DNA of 38,157 bases from Planctomycetia bacterium (GCA_005786805.1 SYCV01000228.1:1-38157); one strand, 5' to 3'. Positions 8,559 through 17,490 are shown, counted from the first letter of the stretch. Program-made: numbers and translations. The notes: generated by a model from the letters alone, not told the origin.

Positions 8559-9082
8559 GTTGGTTGTGCCACACTTTTAGTTACAGCCCTGAGTTTTATT
8601 TGTCTAAATCCTTCAATTTTACACATTTGCAAAACCCGATAGACTTGGTCGTAATCAGTTAACTTATGGGCGCGCATTACGATAGTTGTCTTTACTTTGC
8701 CATCTTTGCTGGTTCGCTTTAGTGTGTTGAATTGGTTTCTGAGCCAAAATTTGAATTCACTGAATTTCATTGGCTCTTCACCGAGAATTATTATGAATGG
8801 GTCACCTTCCTTGAACTTATCAGTAAGTTTTTGAAGGGCTGTCGCGCCCTTTGATTCATAATCCTTCAGGATAAATGGTCTAACATTGATGAAAAGCACA
8901 TCAGTTTCATTTTTATCCATCGGAACGGCAGACATGGATTCTGGAAGTACGATTTCCTCTGAAACTTGGTTTGTAACAAAGTTGACGCACATCATGAAGA
9001 ACATAAGTAACTGCAAAACCACATCCAAGAGAGGAGTGAGGTTTGGTTCCATGTTCCCTTCGCCGGATCCACCATGACTCAT
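8555..9082 (-). CDS. exbD: ExbD/TolR-family biopolymer transport protein (second copy)
   Basis: 175 residues. The N-terminus [20 protein letters not shown] leads into the membrane helix [18 protein letters not shown], with the conserved Asp at residue 20. A periplasmic TolR-like domain follows, including [37 protein letters not shown] and a final strand [16 protein letters not shown] precedes the ATG by about eight bases. It lies 116 bases downstream of exbB and overlaps the next exbD by four bases. It probably works with ExbB and the other ExbD in the same inner-membrane motor; the two copies are clearly different sequences rather than a recent duplication. Confidence 0.92.
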   Translation of the reverse strand: MSHGGSGEGNMEPNLTPLLDVVLQLLMFFMMCVNFVTNQVSEEIVLPESMSAVPMDKNETDVLFINVRPFILKDYESKGATALQKLTDKFKEGDPFIIILGEEPMKFSEFKFWLRNQFNTLKRTSKDGKVKTTIVMRAHKLTDYDQVYRVLQMCKIEGFRQIKLRAVTKSVAQPT

Positions 9083-9198
9083 GGTTATTGGCCTCTAACT
9101 TTAAATTTTTGCTAGGTTAACCAGTTATGCAGTGCCTAAATCATTGTAACACTGCCAGCTAGCTCTATTTATTTGAAATAAAACCCGTCTGACAAAAA

Positions 9199-10044
9199 TT
9201 ATTTTGCGGCACCAGGGGTGGCAATACTAGGTGATGAAGCCGGATTAGCAACGGCTGGTTGTCCTGCTGCTTTTTTCGTGCTGTGGTACATTTGAGTTAA
9301 TAGATCATCAGCTATCAAGCTGGTATCCATGGAAATTTTAATCAGACGATTTCTGTAAAATGCATGGAAGAAAATTGCAGGAACCGAAAGTCCGATACCA
9401 AGCAGCGTAACAACAAGAGCATGTGAAATACCATCAGCAAGTTTATCTGGCCTTGGGGTGGACCCGGGCTTACCGAGTTCCATGAAGCTAAGAATCATAC
9501 CAAAAACGGTACCAACCAAACCAATAAGGGGCCCAAGGGTTCCGATTGTGGAAAGATAGGTGATGGATTGTTCCTTGCTTGCTTTGATGCTATCAACCAT
9601 ATTGTAAGCGGATTCACGGGCATCCTCGATGCCATATTGCAACCTGGACATCCCCTGACTCATCACTCTTCCGAGAAATGATCCATCTTCCTTGGCGATA
9701 TCAAAAGCTTGTTTGAATTGCTTTTTATTCACAAGATCCGTGAATTCCTCGACAAAATTTGGAGGAATTGAAGTAGCCATTCTAAGTTCCATGGCTAGAA
9801 GGCAGATAAACGCAATCAAAGCGATTGAAATTATGAGAATGAGTGGTCCGAAAACCCAACCAGCAGACTTAATGATGTGCACAAATAAGCTTGTGTTAGC
9901 GGCAGGTTTGCTTTCGCCGCCTTCTTCCTTCTTTTCAGCAGCAGGCGGGGCCCCTTCTTGAAATGCGTACGAGGTATTGGTGTTTAAAAAAAATCCTGCT
10001 ACCACCAGAAACATAAATACAAGTTTTGACAAATTCCCTGCCAT
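9199..10044 (-). CDS. exbB: ExbB/TolQ/MotA-family proton channel protein
   Basis: Pentamer-forming proton channel subunit that couples proton flow to motion of ExbD and a TonB-like partner. The start at 10044 (281 aa) is chosen because AAGGGG lies six bases upstream; an earlier in-frame ATG at 10071 has no such site. An N-terminal signal-like helix (LVFMFLVVAGFFLNT) ends in SYAFQEG and a Lys/Glu-rich spacer. Three membrane helices follow: WVFGPLILIISIALIAFICL, GTLGPLIGLVGTVFGMILSF (the Thr/Gly-rich MotA_ExbB signature) and LVVTLLGIGLSVPAIFFHAF. A cytosolic helical loop lies between the first two (VDLVNKKQFKQAFDIAKEDG-like region). An Ala/Pro-rich tail ends the protein. The cleavable-signal-plus-three-TM arrangement occurs in planctomycete and Bacteroidetes ExbB proteins. 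First gene of the five-gene operon. Confidence 0.93.
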   Translation of the reverse strand: MAGNLSKLVFMFLVVAGFFLNTNTSYAFQEGAPPAAEKKEEGGESKPAANTSLFVHIIKSAGWVFGPLILIISIALIAFICLLAMELRMATSIPPNFVEEFTDLVNKKQFKQAFDIAKEDGSFLGRVMSQGMSRLQYGIEDARESAYNMVDSIKASKEQSITYLSTIGTLGPLIGLVGTVFGMILSFMELGKPGSTPRPDKLADGISHALVVTLLGIGLSVPAIFFHAFYRNRLIKISMDTSLIADDLLTQMYHSTKKAAGQPAVANPASSPSIATPGAAK

Positions 10045-10261
10045 GATATTCCCCTTGTTAAGCTTTAACATACTTGATTACCCATTGAAATTTCAAAAAT
10101 AAGCAAAAGTAAAATCTTTAAATTAAAATCAAACGCTCCAAAATCTCATCAGACTTTAATACCTTTTCACTAGCGATGCAATAATCAATTTACAATTTGA
10201 CGCAAAAGGACAAATTAGTCGCATCAAAGAAATAAGAATCAAGATTTAAATCATATTCTTA

Positions 10262-10290
10262 ATAACACAGGTTGCACCTTGTTTTGTCAA
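10262..10290 (-). promoter_or_regulatory. probable sigma70-type promoter for the exbB operon
   Basis: On the minus strand TTGACA (10290-10285) is followed by a 17-base spacer and TGTTAT (10267-10262; four of six matches to TATAAT). It points toward exbB, begins only 13 bases after the stop of the epimerase gene, and would give a leader of about 210 bases before the exbB start. Motif match only; planctomycete promoter rules are poorly known. Confidence 0.4.
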
Positions 10291-10302
10291 GCAATTATCA
10301 AG

Positions 10303-11241
10303 TTACTTTTCTTTGATTTTTTCCTGAAAGTGCCTAAGTGTTTTTGCCAATCCTTCGGTTCGTTGTATTTTTGGTTCCCAGTCCAATAATTTTTTTGCTC
10401 TTGATATGTCTGGTTTTCTGACCTTGGGGTCATCTTGTGGCAGTGGGTGAAATATTATTTTGCTCTTACTTCCTGAAAGTGCGAGTATTTCTTTCGCAAA
10501 TTCCAGGATTGTGACTTCACTTGGGTTCCCTAGATTTACTGGTTCATGAAAGTTAGTGAAAAGCAATTTTGTGATCCCGTTAACCAAATCGTCCACATGA
10601 CAGAAGCTTCTAGTTTGGGAGCCATCTCCATACACAGTAATAGGTTCACCGCGTAATGCCTGGCCCATGAAGTTTGGCAATACCCGGCCATCGTCAAGTC
10701 TCATACGATTACCGTATGTGTTAAAAATTCTAATTATATGTGTGTTTATGTTGTGGCATCGGTGATATGCCATTACCATGGCTTCTGAAAATCGCTTCGC
10801 CTCATCATAAACGCCCCTTATACCGATCGGATTCACATTTCCCCAGTAATCCTCACTCTGGGGATGTCTTTCGGGGTCCCCATATACTTCGCTGGTGCTT
10901 GCAAGCAGGTAAGATGAGTTTTTGGCTTTAGCCAGTCCAAGAGTATTGTGTGTTCCTAGTGAACCAACTTTTAATGTTGGGATCGGATGCCTGAGATAGT
11001 CAACAGGACTTGCGGGCGATGCAAAATGAAGAATATTGTCAATAGGCCCGTCAATCTCAATGTGGTGACTAATGTCGTGTCGGATAAAGCTGAACTGGGG
11101 GTGGTTCCTAAGGTGTTCAACATTTCCTAATGATCCGGTGATCAAATTATCAACACAAATAACCTCATGGCCCAATTTTAAAAAATTCTCGCAAAGATGA
11201 GATCCTACAAATCCAGCACCACCTGTAACAAGTGTACGCAC
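10303..11241 (-). CDS. UDP-glucuronate decarboxylase (UDP-xylose synthase)-like NAD-dependent epimerase/dehydratase
   Basis: Likely converts UDP-glucuronate to UDP-xylose for envelope polysaccharide or glycan synthesis in the cytosol. It is an extended short-chain dehydrogenase of 312 residues with N-terminal [11 protein letters not shown] (GxxGxxG NAD site), [11 protein letters not shown] and STSEVYGDP. The catalytic YDEAK follows [12 protein letters not shown], a block typical of UXS enzymes (usually NPIGxRxxYDExKR). Further along are [10 protein letters not shown] and [17 protein letters not shown]. The start is GTG at 11241 with AAAGGA seven bases upstream. dTDP-glucose dehydratase or UDP-glucose epimerase are less likely because FASPASPxDY and the NPIGxR block favour UXS. 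No glycosyltransferase genes are adjacent. Confidence 0.85.
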   Translation of the reverse strand: MRTLVTGGAGFVGSHLCENFLKLGHEVICVDNLITGSLGNVEHLRNHPQFSFIRHDISHHIEIDGPIDNILHFASPASPVDYLRHPIPTLKVGSLGTHNTLGLAKAKNSSYLLASTSEVYGDPERHPQSEDYWGNVNPIGIRGVYDEAKRFSEAMVMAYHRCHNINTHIIRIFNTYGNRMRLDDGRVLPNFMGQALRGEPITVYGDGSQTRSFCHVDDLVNGITKLLFTNFHEPVNLGNPSEVTILEFAKEILALSGSKSKIIFHPLPQDDPKVRKPDISRAKKLLDWEPKIQRTEGLAKTLRHFQEKIKEK

Positions 11242-11487
11242 TTTAGATTCCTTTCAATCATATTTCCTTGTCAAAATTAAGCCTGACCATCAAATCAAAT
11301 CGACATAGAATTAAATCATAGAATTCTATTTTTTAATAGCCTCTAAACTTGTTATTATGTTATCTAAATGCTTGTTGAATGAATTATTGATGTCTCTGTT
11401 TATTGATCGATGGCTTTTTTTTAATTGTTATGCAAATAGTATTGGTGTTTTTTAGTTCCCACAGTTTTATTTTCACAAGAGAGAAAT

Positions 11488-14049
11488 ATGAATCCTAATC
11501 CCATGAGATTTTACACTGTTGTACCGAGTCTTCCTTCCCGTCTTAATGCGCTTCATAAACTTGCCTTTAATCTTTGGTGGTGTTGGAATCATCAGGCCGT
11601 CGAGCTTTTTAGAAGGATTAATCCAGACCAATTTGAATTGGTTGATCACAGTCCGGTGCGTCTTTTGAACCAACTCTCGCAAAAGCAGACTTCGGATTTG
11701 CTTTCTGATGAGGGATTTCTCAACCATATGGACAGGGTAGAGCAGGATTTTGATCGCTACATGAATTCAACCTCCTGGTTCCAGGAGAATTACTCAAAGA
11801 GCAAAAACATTTGCAAGGTTGCCTACTTTAGCGCCGAGTTTGGAATCCATGAAAGCATTCCGGTTTATTCTGGTGGGCTTGGGGTGCTTGCCGGTGATCA
11901 TTTGAAGGCTGCAAGTGATGTTGGCGTGCCACTCTATGGGGTGGGATTAATGTATAGGGAAGGCTATTTCAGGCAGTATTTGAACGCAGATGGTTGGCAG
12001 CAGGAGCGTTATCCCGAAAATGATTTCTTTGGTCTACCAGCTGTTGAAGTTCATGATAAATCAGGTAAACCCCTGACTGTAACCGTAATGTTTCCCGGTA
12101 GAAATATTTTGGTTAAGGTTTGGCAGATTAATGTTGGACGAATCCCATTGCTGTTGCTGGATACAAACATCCCGGAAAATTCCGTTGAAGATAGAGCCAT
12201 AACCGCAAGATTATACGGTGGCGACACGGAAAATCGAATCAAACAGGAAATAGTTCTGGGTATGGGCGGAGCCAAGGTTTTGCATTCCTTGGGCATCGAC
12301 CCCACTGTTTTTCATATGAATGAGGGGCATAGCGCCTTTTCATGTTTGGAAAGAATTCGATGTTTGATGGAAGAGAAAAAGATTGATTTTTATAAAGCCC
12401 GCGAGGCGGTCGCGGGAGGCACAGTGTTTACAACCCATACACCTGTTCCAGCAGGAAACGATCGGTTTTCTCCAGCACAAATTGAACATTACTTCAGTGA
12501 TTTGTTTTCATATTTTGGGATGACCAAGGAGGACTTCCTCGGGTTAGGGCGCGAAAACCCCTCTGATTCTAATGAGTCCTTTTGCATGACTGTGCTGGCT
12601 GTAAGGCTTTCCAATGTAAGCAATGGTGTGAGCAAGCTTCATGGCGAAGTCAGCCGTAAGATGTGGAAAAACATTTGGAATGGGTTGTTGGACAAGGAAG
12701 TACCGATAACTTCGGTCACCAATGGGGTTCATACGAGCACCTGGGTTTCCCCTGACATGGTTCAACTCTATGATCGATATCTGGGTGCAGGCTGGGGATT
12801 GAAACCTAATGATGAGACTTTGTGGAAGCGCATAGATTCCATTCCCGATGCGGAACTTTGGCGCACGCATGAAAGGCGCAGGGAGAGGTTGGTGGCTTTT
12901 GCCCGGAGAAGGCTGAAAATGCAGCTGAAAAACAGGGCTGCCACTTCTTCTGAGATCTCCCGTGCGGATGAGATTCTTGATCCTGAGGCTTTGACAATCG
13001 GTTTTGCTCGTAGGTTTGCAACTTATAAAAGAGGGAATTTGATTTTCAAACATATCGACAGGCTTGCAGCTCTTGTTAACAACAAAGACAGGCCTGTGCA
13101 GATTTTATTCGCTGGCAAAGCCCATCCCCAAGATAACGGCGGTAAAGAACTTATAGCTGATATCATCCACATGACCAAAAGGCCTGAATTTAAGCACAGG
13201 GTTTTGTTCCTTGAAGATTACGAGATGAATGTCGCCCGTTATCTGGTTCAAGGAGTCGATGTATGGTTGAACAATCCACGAAGGCCTCTTGAGGCATCAG
13301 GTACCAGTGGGATGAAGGTCGCCGTCAATGGTGGTTTAAACCTTAGCATTTTGGATGGGTGGTGGTGTGAAGGATTTAATGGCCAGAATGGATGGGCGAT
13401 TGGTGCCGGGGAGGAATACTCAGACCTGGATTACCAGGATGAAGTTGAGAGCAGGGCGATTTACGATCTGTTAGAGGAGGAGATAGTCCCCCTATTTTAC
13501 AATAGGGGATCAGATGGCCTTCCAAGGGGATGGATCAAAATGATGAAAAATGCCATCAGCACACTTTCGCCCATATTTAGCACTTCGAGAATGGTTGCTG
13601 AATATACCAAAGTTTGCTATTGGCCAAGTTCTGAAAGGTACAATAAGCTTTCGTCAAATAATTTTCATGGTGCTGACAGTCTTGCCAAATGGCGCCATCG
13701 TGTAAATGAGCAGTGGGCTAGTCTTGGAGTTCATGAGATGTCCCACTCTCACAATGATCCGCATAAAGTTGGAAGTAAGTTTAATGTCAAAGCAAAGGTG
13801 CAGCTTGGACAGTTGACTCCCGACGATGTTGATGTCCAGATTTATTATGGCCCCATGGATTCCAATTGGGAGATTCAGGAGATTCATATTGTGTCCATGA
13901 AGCACGATAAGAAAGATCATCAAGATTGGATCTTCACAGGTGAAATTCCATGTAATTCCAGTGGGCAGCATGGCTATAGGATAAGGGTTTTACCTAAGCA
14001 TCCCGATCTGGCGAATCAGCTTGAACCCGGCTTGATTCTTTGGAGTTGA
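11488..14049 (+). CDS. glgP: glycogen/alpha-glucan phosphorylase (GT35, compact family)
   Basis: Releases glucose 1-phosphate from alpha-1,4-glucan using phosphate and pyridoxal phosphate. 853 residues. An N-terminal DUF3417-type domain (LHKLAFNLWWCWNHQAVELF) is characteristic of the second phosphorylase subfamily found in Thermotoga and actinobacteria. It is followed by YFSAEFGIHESIPVYSGGLGVLAGDHLK and VFHMNEGHSAF. The pyridoxal-phosphate lysine is in EASGTSGMKVAVNGGLN, at about residue 610. A C-terminal extension of about 130 residues (QLGQLTPDDVDVQIYYGP onward) looks like a beta-sandwich, as in other long members. AGAGAG precedes the ATG. It converges with the ABC permease with no gap between stop codons. 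No glgA, glgB or glgC lies in the window. Confidence 0.94.
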   Translation: MNPNPMRFYTVVPSLPSRLNALHKLAFNLWWCWNHQAVELFRRINPDQFELVDHSPVRLLNQLSQKQTSDLLSDEGFLNHMDRVEQDFDRYMNSTSWFQENYSKSKNICKVAYFSAEFGIHESIPVYSGGLGVLAGDHLKAASDVGVPLYGVGLMYREGYFRQYLNADGWQQERYPENDFFGLPAVEVHDKSGKPLTVTVMFPGRNILVKVWQINVGRIPLLLLDTNIPENSVEDRAITARLYGGDTENRIKQEIVLGMGGAKVLHSLGIDPTVFHMNEGHSAFSCLERIRCLMEEKKIDFYKAREAVAGGTVFTTHTPVPAGNDRFSPAQIEHYFSDLFSYFGMTKEDFLGLGRENPSDSNESFCMTVLAVRLSNVSNGVSKLHGEVSRKMWKNIWNGLLDKEVPITSVTNGVHTSTWVSPDMVQLYDRYLGAGWGLKPNDETLWKRIDSIPDAELWRTHERRRERLVAFARRRLKMQLKNRAATSSEISRADEILDPEALTIGFARRFATYKRGNLIFKHIDRLAALVNNKDRPVQILFAGKAHPQDNGGKELIADIIHMTKRPEFKHRVLFLEDYEMNVARYLVQGVDVWLNNPRRPLEASGTSGMKVAVNGGLNLSILDGWWCEGFNGQNGWAIGAGEEYSDLDYQDEVESRAIYDLLEEEIVPLFYNRGSDGLPRGWIKMMKNAISTLSPIFSTSRMVAEYTKVCYWPSSERYNKLSSNNFHGADSLAKWRHRVNEQWASLGVHEMSHSHNDPHKVGSKFNVKAKVQLGQLTPDDVDVQIYYGPMDSNWEIQEIHIVSMKHDKKDHQDWIFTGEIPCNSSGQHGYRIRVLPKHPDLANQLEPGLILWS

Positions 14050-14820
14050 TTAAATATCTCGTCGGGCAAACCAAAGCATGCCCACACTCGATATTCCCAA
14101 AGATATGCCAAGTGTCCATACCAGCAATCTTCCAAGTGCTTGTATGTCGTACTCGCCCTTGATCATGTGGGGAAGTGCCTGCAGGGTTAATTCTGGTGAT
14201 AAGTGAACACTTGGAAAATAGCTCAAGCCAAGTGTTACTCCGTATAACAGAACCCAAACGGTGATGATCCCCAAAACGGTGCTGTTTAGTATCGCACTTA
14301 TCGTCACGCAGCATGTCACGACTGTGAAAAGTAATGCGCAAATTGCGGATAATGCGATCAAGCTTCCCTTGAATGACAGATCTTCATGAAGGAAAAAAAT
14401 ACATCCCAAAATCGTGATGGATCCGAGAAGTAAAAAGGTTCCTATGACTGTGACGAGACGGGCATGCCATTTACCCAAAAAGTATTGGTATCTGCTGATG
14501 CCTCTGCTTAGGACGGAATCTGCCATGGTGCCGCGTTCCGATGAGATGCAGCCGGTGGTTAGTACAACCACGAGTGTCATGCTTGCAAGGATTGTCCAAC
14601 GAAGGGATTGCAGGAAAAAAAGTGATCCATGCTGGACGATGCCAGTTTCCTTGTAAACTCCAAAACGGTAGGTGAAGAATCCAGCGAGGACTAAAATTGA
14701 AGCAGTAAGCCAAAGCCTGTAAGTCCAGGTATGAATGGTTTGTTGCATGTCGGTTTGGAAAACAGCCCAGTAGGGGAGCCAGCTTTTGTATTGTTCGGTT
14801 TTTAAAGTTCCTGTGCTCAT
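14050..14820 (-). CDS. ABC-2 type exporter permease
   Basis: Membrane subunit paired with the ATPase gene 35 bases upstream. 256 residues with six predicted helices: LWLTASILVLAGFFTYRFGV, WTILASMTLVVVLTTGCIS, VIGTFLLLGSITILGCIFF, IALSAICALLFTVVTCCVTI, VLGIITVWVLLYGVTLGLSY and VWTLGISLGISSVGMLWFAR. The cytosolic loop SSERGTMADSVLSRGISRYQYFLGKW matches the coupling-helix region of ABC-2/NosY-like permeases (ISxERExGTLxxLLxxPIxRxxxxLGK). AAAGAGA lies before the ATG. The substrate cannot be told from sequence. Its TAA stop directly abuts the glgP TGA stop on the other strand. Confidence 0.85.
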   Translation of the reverse strand: MSTGTLKTEQYKSWLPYWAVFQTDMQQTIHTWTYRLWLTASILVLAGFFTYRFGVYKETGIVQHGSLFFLQSLRWTILASMTLVVVLTTGCISSERGTMADSVLSRGISRYQYFLGKWHARLVTVIGTFLLLGSITILGCIFFLHEDLSFKGSLIALSAICALLFTVVTCCVTISAILNSTVLGIITVWVLLYGVTLGLSYFPSVHLSPELTLQALPHMIKGEYDIQALGRLLVWTLGISLGISSVGMLWFARRDI

Positions 14821-14855
14821 GATTTAAATTCTCTTTGGGCGTTCAATTAAAAGGA

Positions 14856-15860
14856 TCAAGCTGCATCCTGCTTGTAAATCCTTGCAAAACCCCGGGATTC
14901 TTCCTGTTCTACAAGGTCAAGGAAAGCCTCTTCGGTTTGTTGCCCTATGCTCTTGATACTTAGCAGATTTATTTTGCTATCGGTCAAAGTCATGAATAAA
15001 TTCGCCAATGCGGTGGTTGCAATCACATCATCATTGAGGTGTATTTCCAGTTTTTTCTGTTTAACCACGACGGTTTTAAATTCGTTGAGTGTTTTTATTG
15101 TTTGAACAGCCTTGGTTATTGATTTTTGATCCCCTTCGAGATCAAGCTCGAAGTGATTTTTGCGCATTCTTCCCTTTAGGTCCTGCAGCGATCCGTAAAA
15201 AATAAGTTGCCCATGACTTAAAACCGCCGCGTGATCGCAAACTTCATCGATATCACTAAGGTTGTGCGAGGATACAATAAGGGTTTTTTCCCTGCTAAGT
15301 GACTTAATCAATTCCAGCATGCTTCTTCGGGCTTCAGGGTCAAGTCCATGTGTGGGTTCATCCCAGATCAGTAAATCCGGTTCATTGATAAGGCTAGCAG
15401 CCACAGCAAGACGCGCAGTCATGCCATTAGAGAATCCAGAAATGGGATTTCCAGATGCGCCCAACAGGTCAACCGCCCTTATCAAAGATGCGAGTCGTGG
15501 TTTACGGACATCCTCGGGAAGTCCGAAAAGTCTCGCCATGTAATCGAGATAAGTGATCGGGGTCATTCCTTTGGGGAATTGTGGATTGGTGGGGATATAG
15601 CCGATTTTTCTTCTTAAATGCGCGGAGTTAGGGGTCATGTTTTTATCAAACACATTAACCCATCCAGCGGTGGGCCTATGAAGCCCAATGATGAGCCTTA
15701 GCAGAGTTGTTTTCCCTGCACCGTTAGAGCCGAGCAAGCCCAGCACGGTTCCCCGCTCAATACGAATGGAGACATCGTTTAAGGCAATTTGCTTGTTTTG
15801 GTAGATCTTGGTCAACTTGTAGGTTTCTACGACCAGATCTGTGGACTGGTCAGCCGCCAC
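14856..15860 (-). CDS. ABC transporter ATP-binding protein (ABC-2 exporter type)
   Basis: Powers the neighbouring permease. 334 residues: Walker A GLLGSNGAGKTTLLR, Q-loop in YIPTNPQFPKGMTPITYLDY, a signature segment GFSNGMTARLAVAASL (SNGM instead of SGGM/SGGQ), Walker B DLLIWDEPTHGLDP, D-loop and the switch His in LIVSSHNLSDIDEV. A C-terminal domain of about 100 residues (from about 225, HFELDLEGDQKSITK) is typical of CcmA/NatA-like ATPases. The start is GTG at 15860 with AGGAGGG upstream (about eight bases). Likely the first gene of a two-gene operon, divergent from parA. Substrate unknown; drug, lipid or protein export are all possible. Confidence 0.92.
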   Translation of the reverse strand: MAADQSTDLVVETYKLTKIYQNKQIALNDVSIRIERGTVLGLLGSNGAGKTTLLRLIIGLHRPTAGWVNVFDKNMTPNSAHLRRKIGYIPTNPQFPKGMTPITYLDYMARLFGLPEDVRKPRLASLIRAVDLLGASGNPISGFSNGMTARLAVAASLINEPDLLIWDEPTHGLDPEARRSMLELIKSLSREKTLIVSSHNLSDIDEVCDHAAVLSHGQLIFYGSLQDLKGRMRKNHFELDLEGDQKSITKAVQTIKTLNEFKTVVVKQKKLEIHLNDDVIATTALANLFMTLTDSKINLLSIKSIGQQTEEAFLDLVEQEESRGFARIYKQDAA

Positions 15861-15989
15861 GAGGCTCCCTCCTCAGTTACATATAACCACCCTAAAGCGA
15901 GCGGAGTATAAGTAACCACTTAAAATGTTCATAGTCCAATACCAATAATGTTATCGGCATATTTTATCTTTGTGACGCTTTAAACAATC

Positions 15990-16016
15990 TTGTCAGTTTG
16001 TCTAAATTGTTAAAAT
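15990..16016 (+). promoter_or_regulatory. possible promoter for the parA-led gene run
   Basis: TTGTCA (15990-15995) and TAAAAT (16011-16016) in the divergent intergenic region, but with a short 15-base spacer. It faces the ten-gene run that starts with parA. Weak evidence. Confidence 0.25.
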
Positions 16017-16134
16017 GTGACGATTGTGATGGTTTTAGCAGCCTAATTCGCAATGCTTGGGGTTTTCAAAACCCTTGGGAGGAGTTATAGCGCCAACTGT
16101 CTCGCAGGAAATTAATCAAGAAAGTGAAACCAAA

Positions 16135-17007
16135 ATGCGCAAACTGGCAATCTTGAATCAAAAGGGTGGCGTGGGTAAAACTACTACTGCGGTCAACTTG
16201 GCCGCTGCCTTAGCGGGTATGGGTAAAAAGGTTTGCCTGATTGACTTGGACCCGCAGGCTCATGCCAGCGCACACCTTGGAGTTTCTCTGGGGGTTACTT
16301 CAATATATGATGTATTGGTCCAGTCTAAGCCCATTGAACAAGCGCGGATTCAAATTGACAAAAACCTTTTTCTTGTGCCTTCGGACATTAATCTTGCTGC
16401 TGCAGAAGTTGAACTCGCGGGAGTGGTGGGAAGAGAATTACTTTTGCGTGATGCCTTGGAAAATGATCATGATAAATTCGATTATATCATGATTGATTGC
16501 GCCCCATCGCTTGGAGTTTTGAGTTTAAACGCACTTGCTTGTGTTCATGAGATATTGATTCCCTTGCAACCGCATTATTTTGCACTGCATGGCTTGGGTA
16601 AATTGTTTGAAACCACTGGTCTTGTCGCCCGGAGATTGAATTCGGCAGTAAAAGTTTCTGGCATCATCGTCACCATGTATGAATCTAATACAAAACTAGG
16701 CCAGGAGGTGGTGATGGATTTAAGTGAGTTTCTTGAAAAAAGTCATGGTCAAAATGTGCCTTGGGCAAGCGCCAAAATATTTCAATCAAAGATCCGGCGT
16801 AATATAAAGCTGGCGGAATGCCCCAGTTACGGAAAATCGATTTTTTCCTATGCCCCTTCATGTAATGGTGCCGAGGATTATTTGAATCTGGCGCAAGAGA
16901 TTGAAAATAAACAATTTGAATTATATTCCGGTATCGCGCATATCAATCAACGTACTGGGGAGGTGTCTTTGGGCATCAATAATGAAGAATCACTTATAAG
17001 TATGTAA
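16135..17007 (+). CDS. parA: ParA/Soj-family chromosome-partitioning ATPase
   Basis: Walker-type ATPase that positions DNA or cellular cargo. From ATG 16135 (290 aa) the protein starts MRKLAILNQKGGVGKTTTA, with the deviant Walker A KGGVGKTT including the signature Lys. Walker A' is VCLIDLDPQAHASAHLG, Walker B is YIMIDCAPSLGVLSLNAL, and a C-terminal TKLGQEVVMDLSEF...IRRNIKLAECPSYGKSIF follows, as in Soj proteins. The frame stays open to a TTG at 16057, and a strong GGGAGGAG (16077-16084) lies inside that extension, so a longer start is possible. The ATG is preferred because family members start there. No parB gene is in the window. It is the first of ten codirectional genes; ybeY follows after 22 bases. 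Confidence 0.88.
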   Translation: MRKLAILNQKGGVGKTTTAVNLAAALAGMGKKVCLIDLDPQAHASAHLGVSLGVTSIYDVLVQSKPIEQARIQIDKNLFLVPSDINLAAAEVELAGVVGRELLLRDALENDHDKFDYIMIDCAPSLGVLSLNALACVHEILIPLQPHYFALHGLGKLFETTGLVARRLNSAVKVSGIIVTMYESNTKLGQEVVMDLSEFLEKSHGQNVPWASAKIFQSKIRRNIKLAECPSYGKSIFSYAPSCNGAEDYLNLAQEIENKQFELYSGIAHINQRTGEVSLGINNEESLISM

Positions 17008-17029
17008 ATAATCTTCTAATTAAATCTTC

Positions 17030-17485
17030 ATGGAAAAAGTCATGCTGGAGGTATTTGTCGCCCGGAAGGTAAGAACATCTGTTTTAACAAACAAGAGAAT
17101 CTTTGAAGTTTGTAAGGCTGTTCTCGCGGAGGAAGCTGTTAAAAATGCGAGTATCAGCGTGGCCTTGCTTAATGATCAAGATATGCACATTGCCAATAAA
17201 AATTTTTTAAATCACGATGAGACAACGGATGTTATCACTTTTCCATTTGAACAGAAAAAAAACAAGTTGACGGGCGAGATATTGATCGGCGTGGATGTTG
17301 CTCGAAAGCACTCAAAGTCCGCCGGGCACCTTCTAGCATTCGAGTTGACACTCTATTTGATACATGGATTGCTTCATTTGTGTGGATTTGATGATTTGGA
17401 TCCTGTATCAAGAAAAAAGATGCGCAAGCGTGAGCGGTTTCATCTCTCTAGATTGGGTTTGCCTGACATCGCACCTTCAGAATAA
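17030..17485 (+). CDS. ybeY: endoribonuclease YbeY / rRNA maturation factor, with altered metal motif
   Basis: Metal-dependent RNase involved in 16S rRNA 3'-end maturation and ribosome quality control. 151 residues, the normal size. The core carries SVALLNDQDMHIANKNFL, HDETTDVITFPF (family LNxxxxxxDxxTDVLSFP) and GEILIGVDVARKHS. The metal site reads HGLLHLCGFDD, whereas the family signature is HGxLHLxGYDH: the third metal-binding His is Asp (residue 122). ATG at 17030 or 17042 could be the start; GGAAAAAG precedes the second. It lies between parA and recO with 14 bases to recO. The identification is firm; whether Asp still binds the metal is open. Confidence 0.9.
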   Translation: MEKVMLEVFVARKVRTSVLTNKRIFEVCKAVLAEEAVKNASISVALLNDQDMHIANKNFLNHDETTDVITFPFEQKKNKLTGEILIGVDVARKHSKSAGHLLAFELTLYLIHGLLHLCGFDDLDPVSRKKMRKRERFHLSRLGLPDIAPSE

Positions 17486-17490
17486 TTATC

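Noticed and set aside
12544-13053. Minus-strand frame of 169 codons inside glgP
   Set aside because: Opposite strand of a well-conserved phosphorylase region; no start signal or family features.
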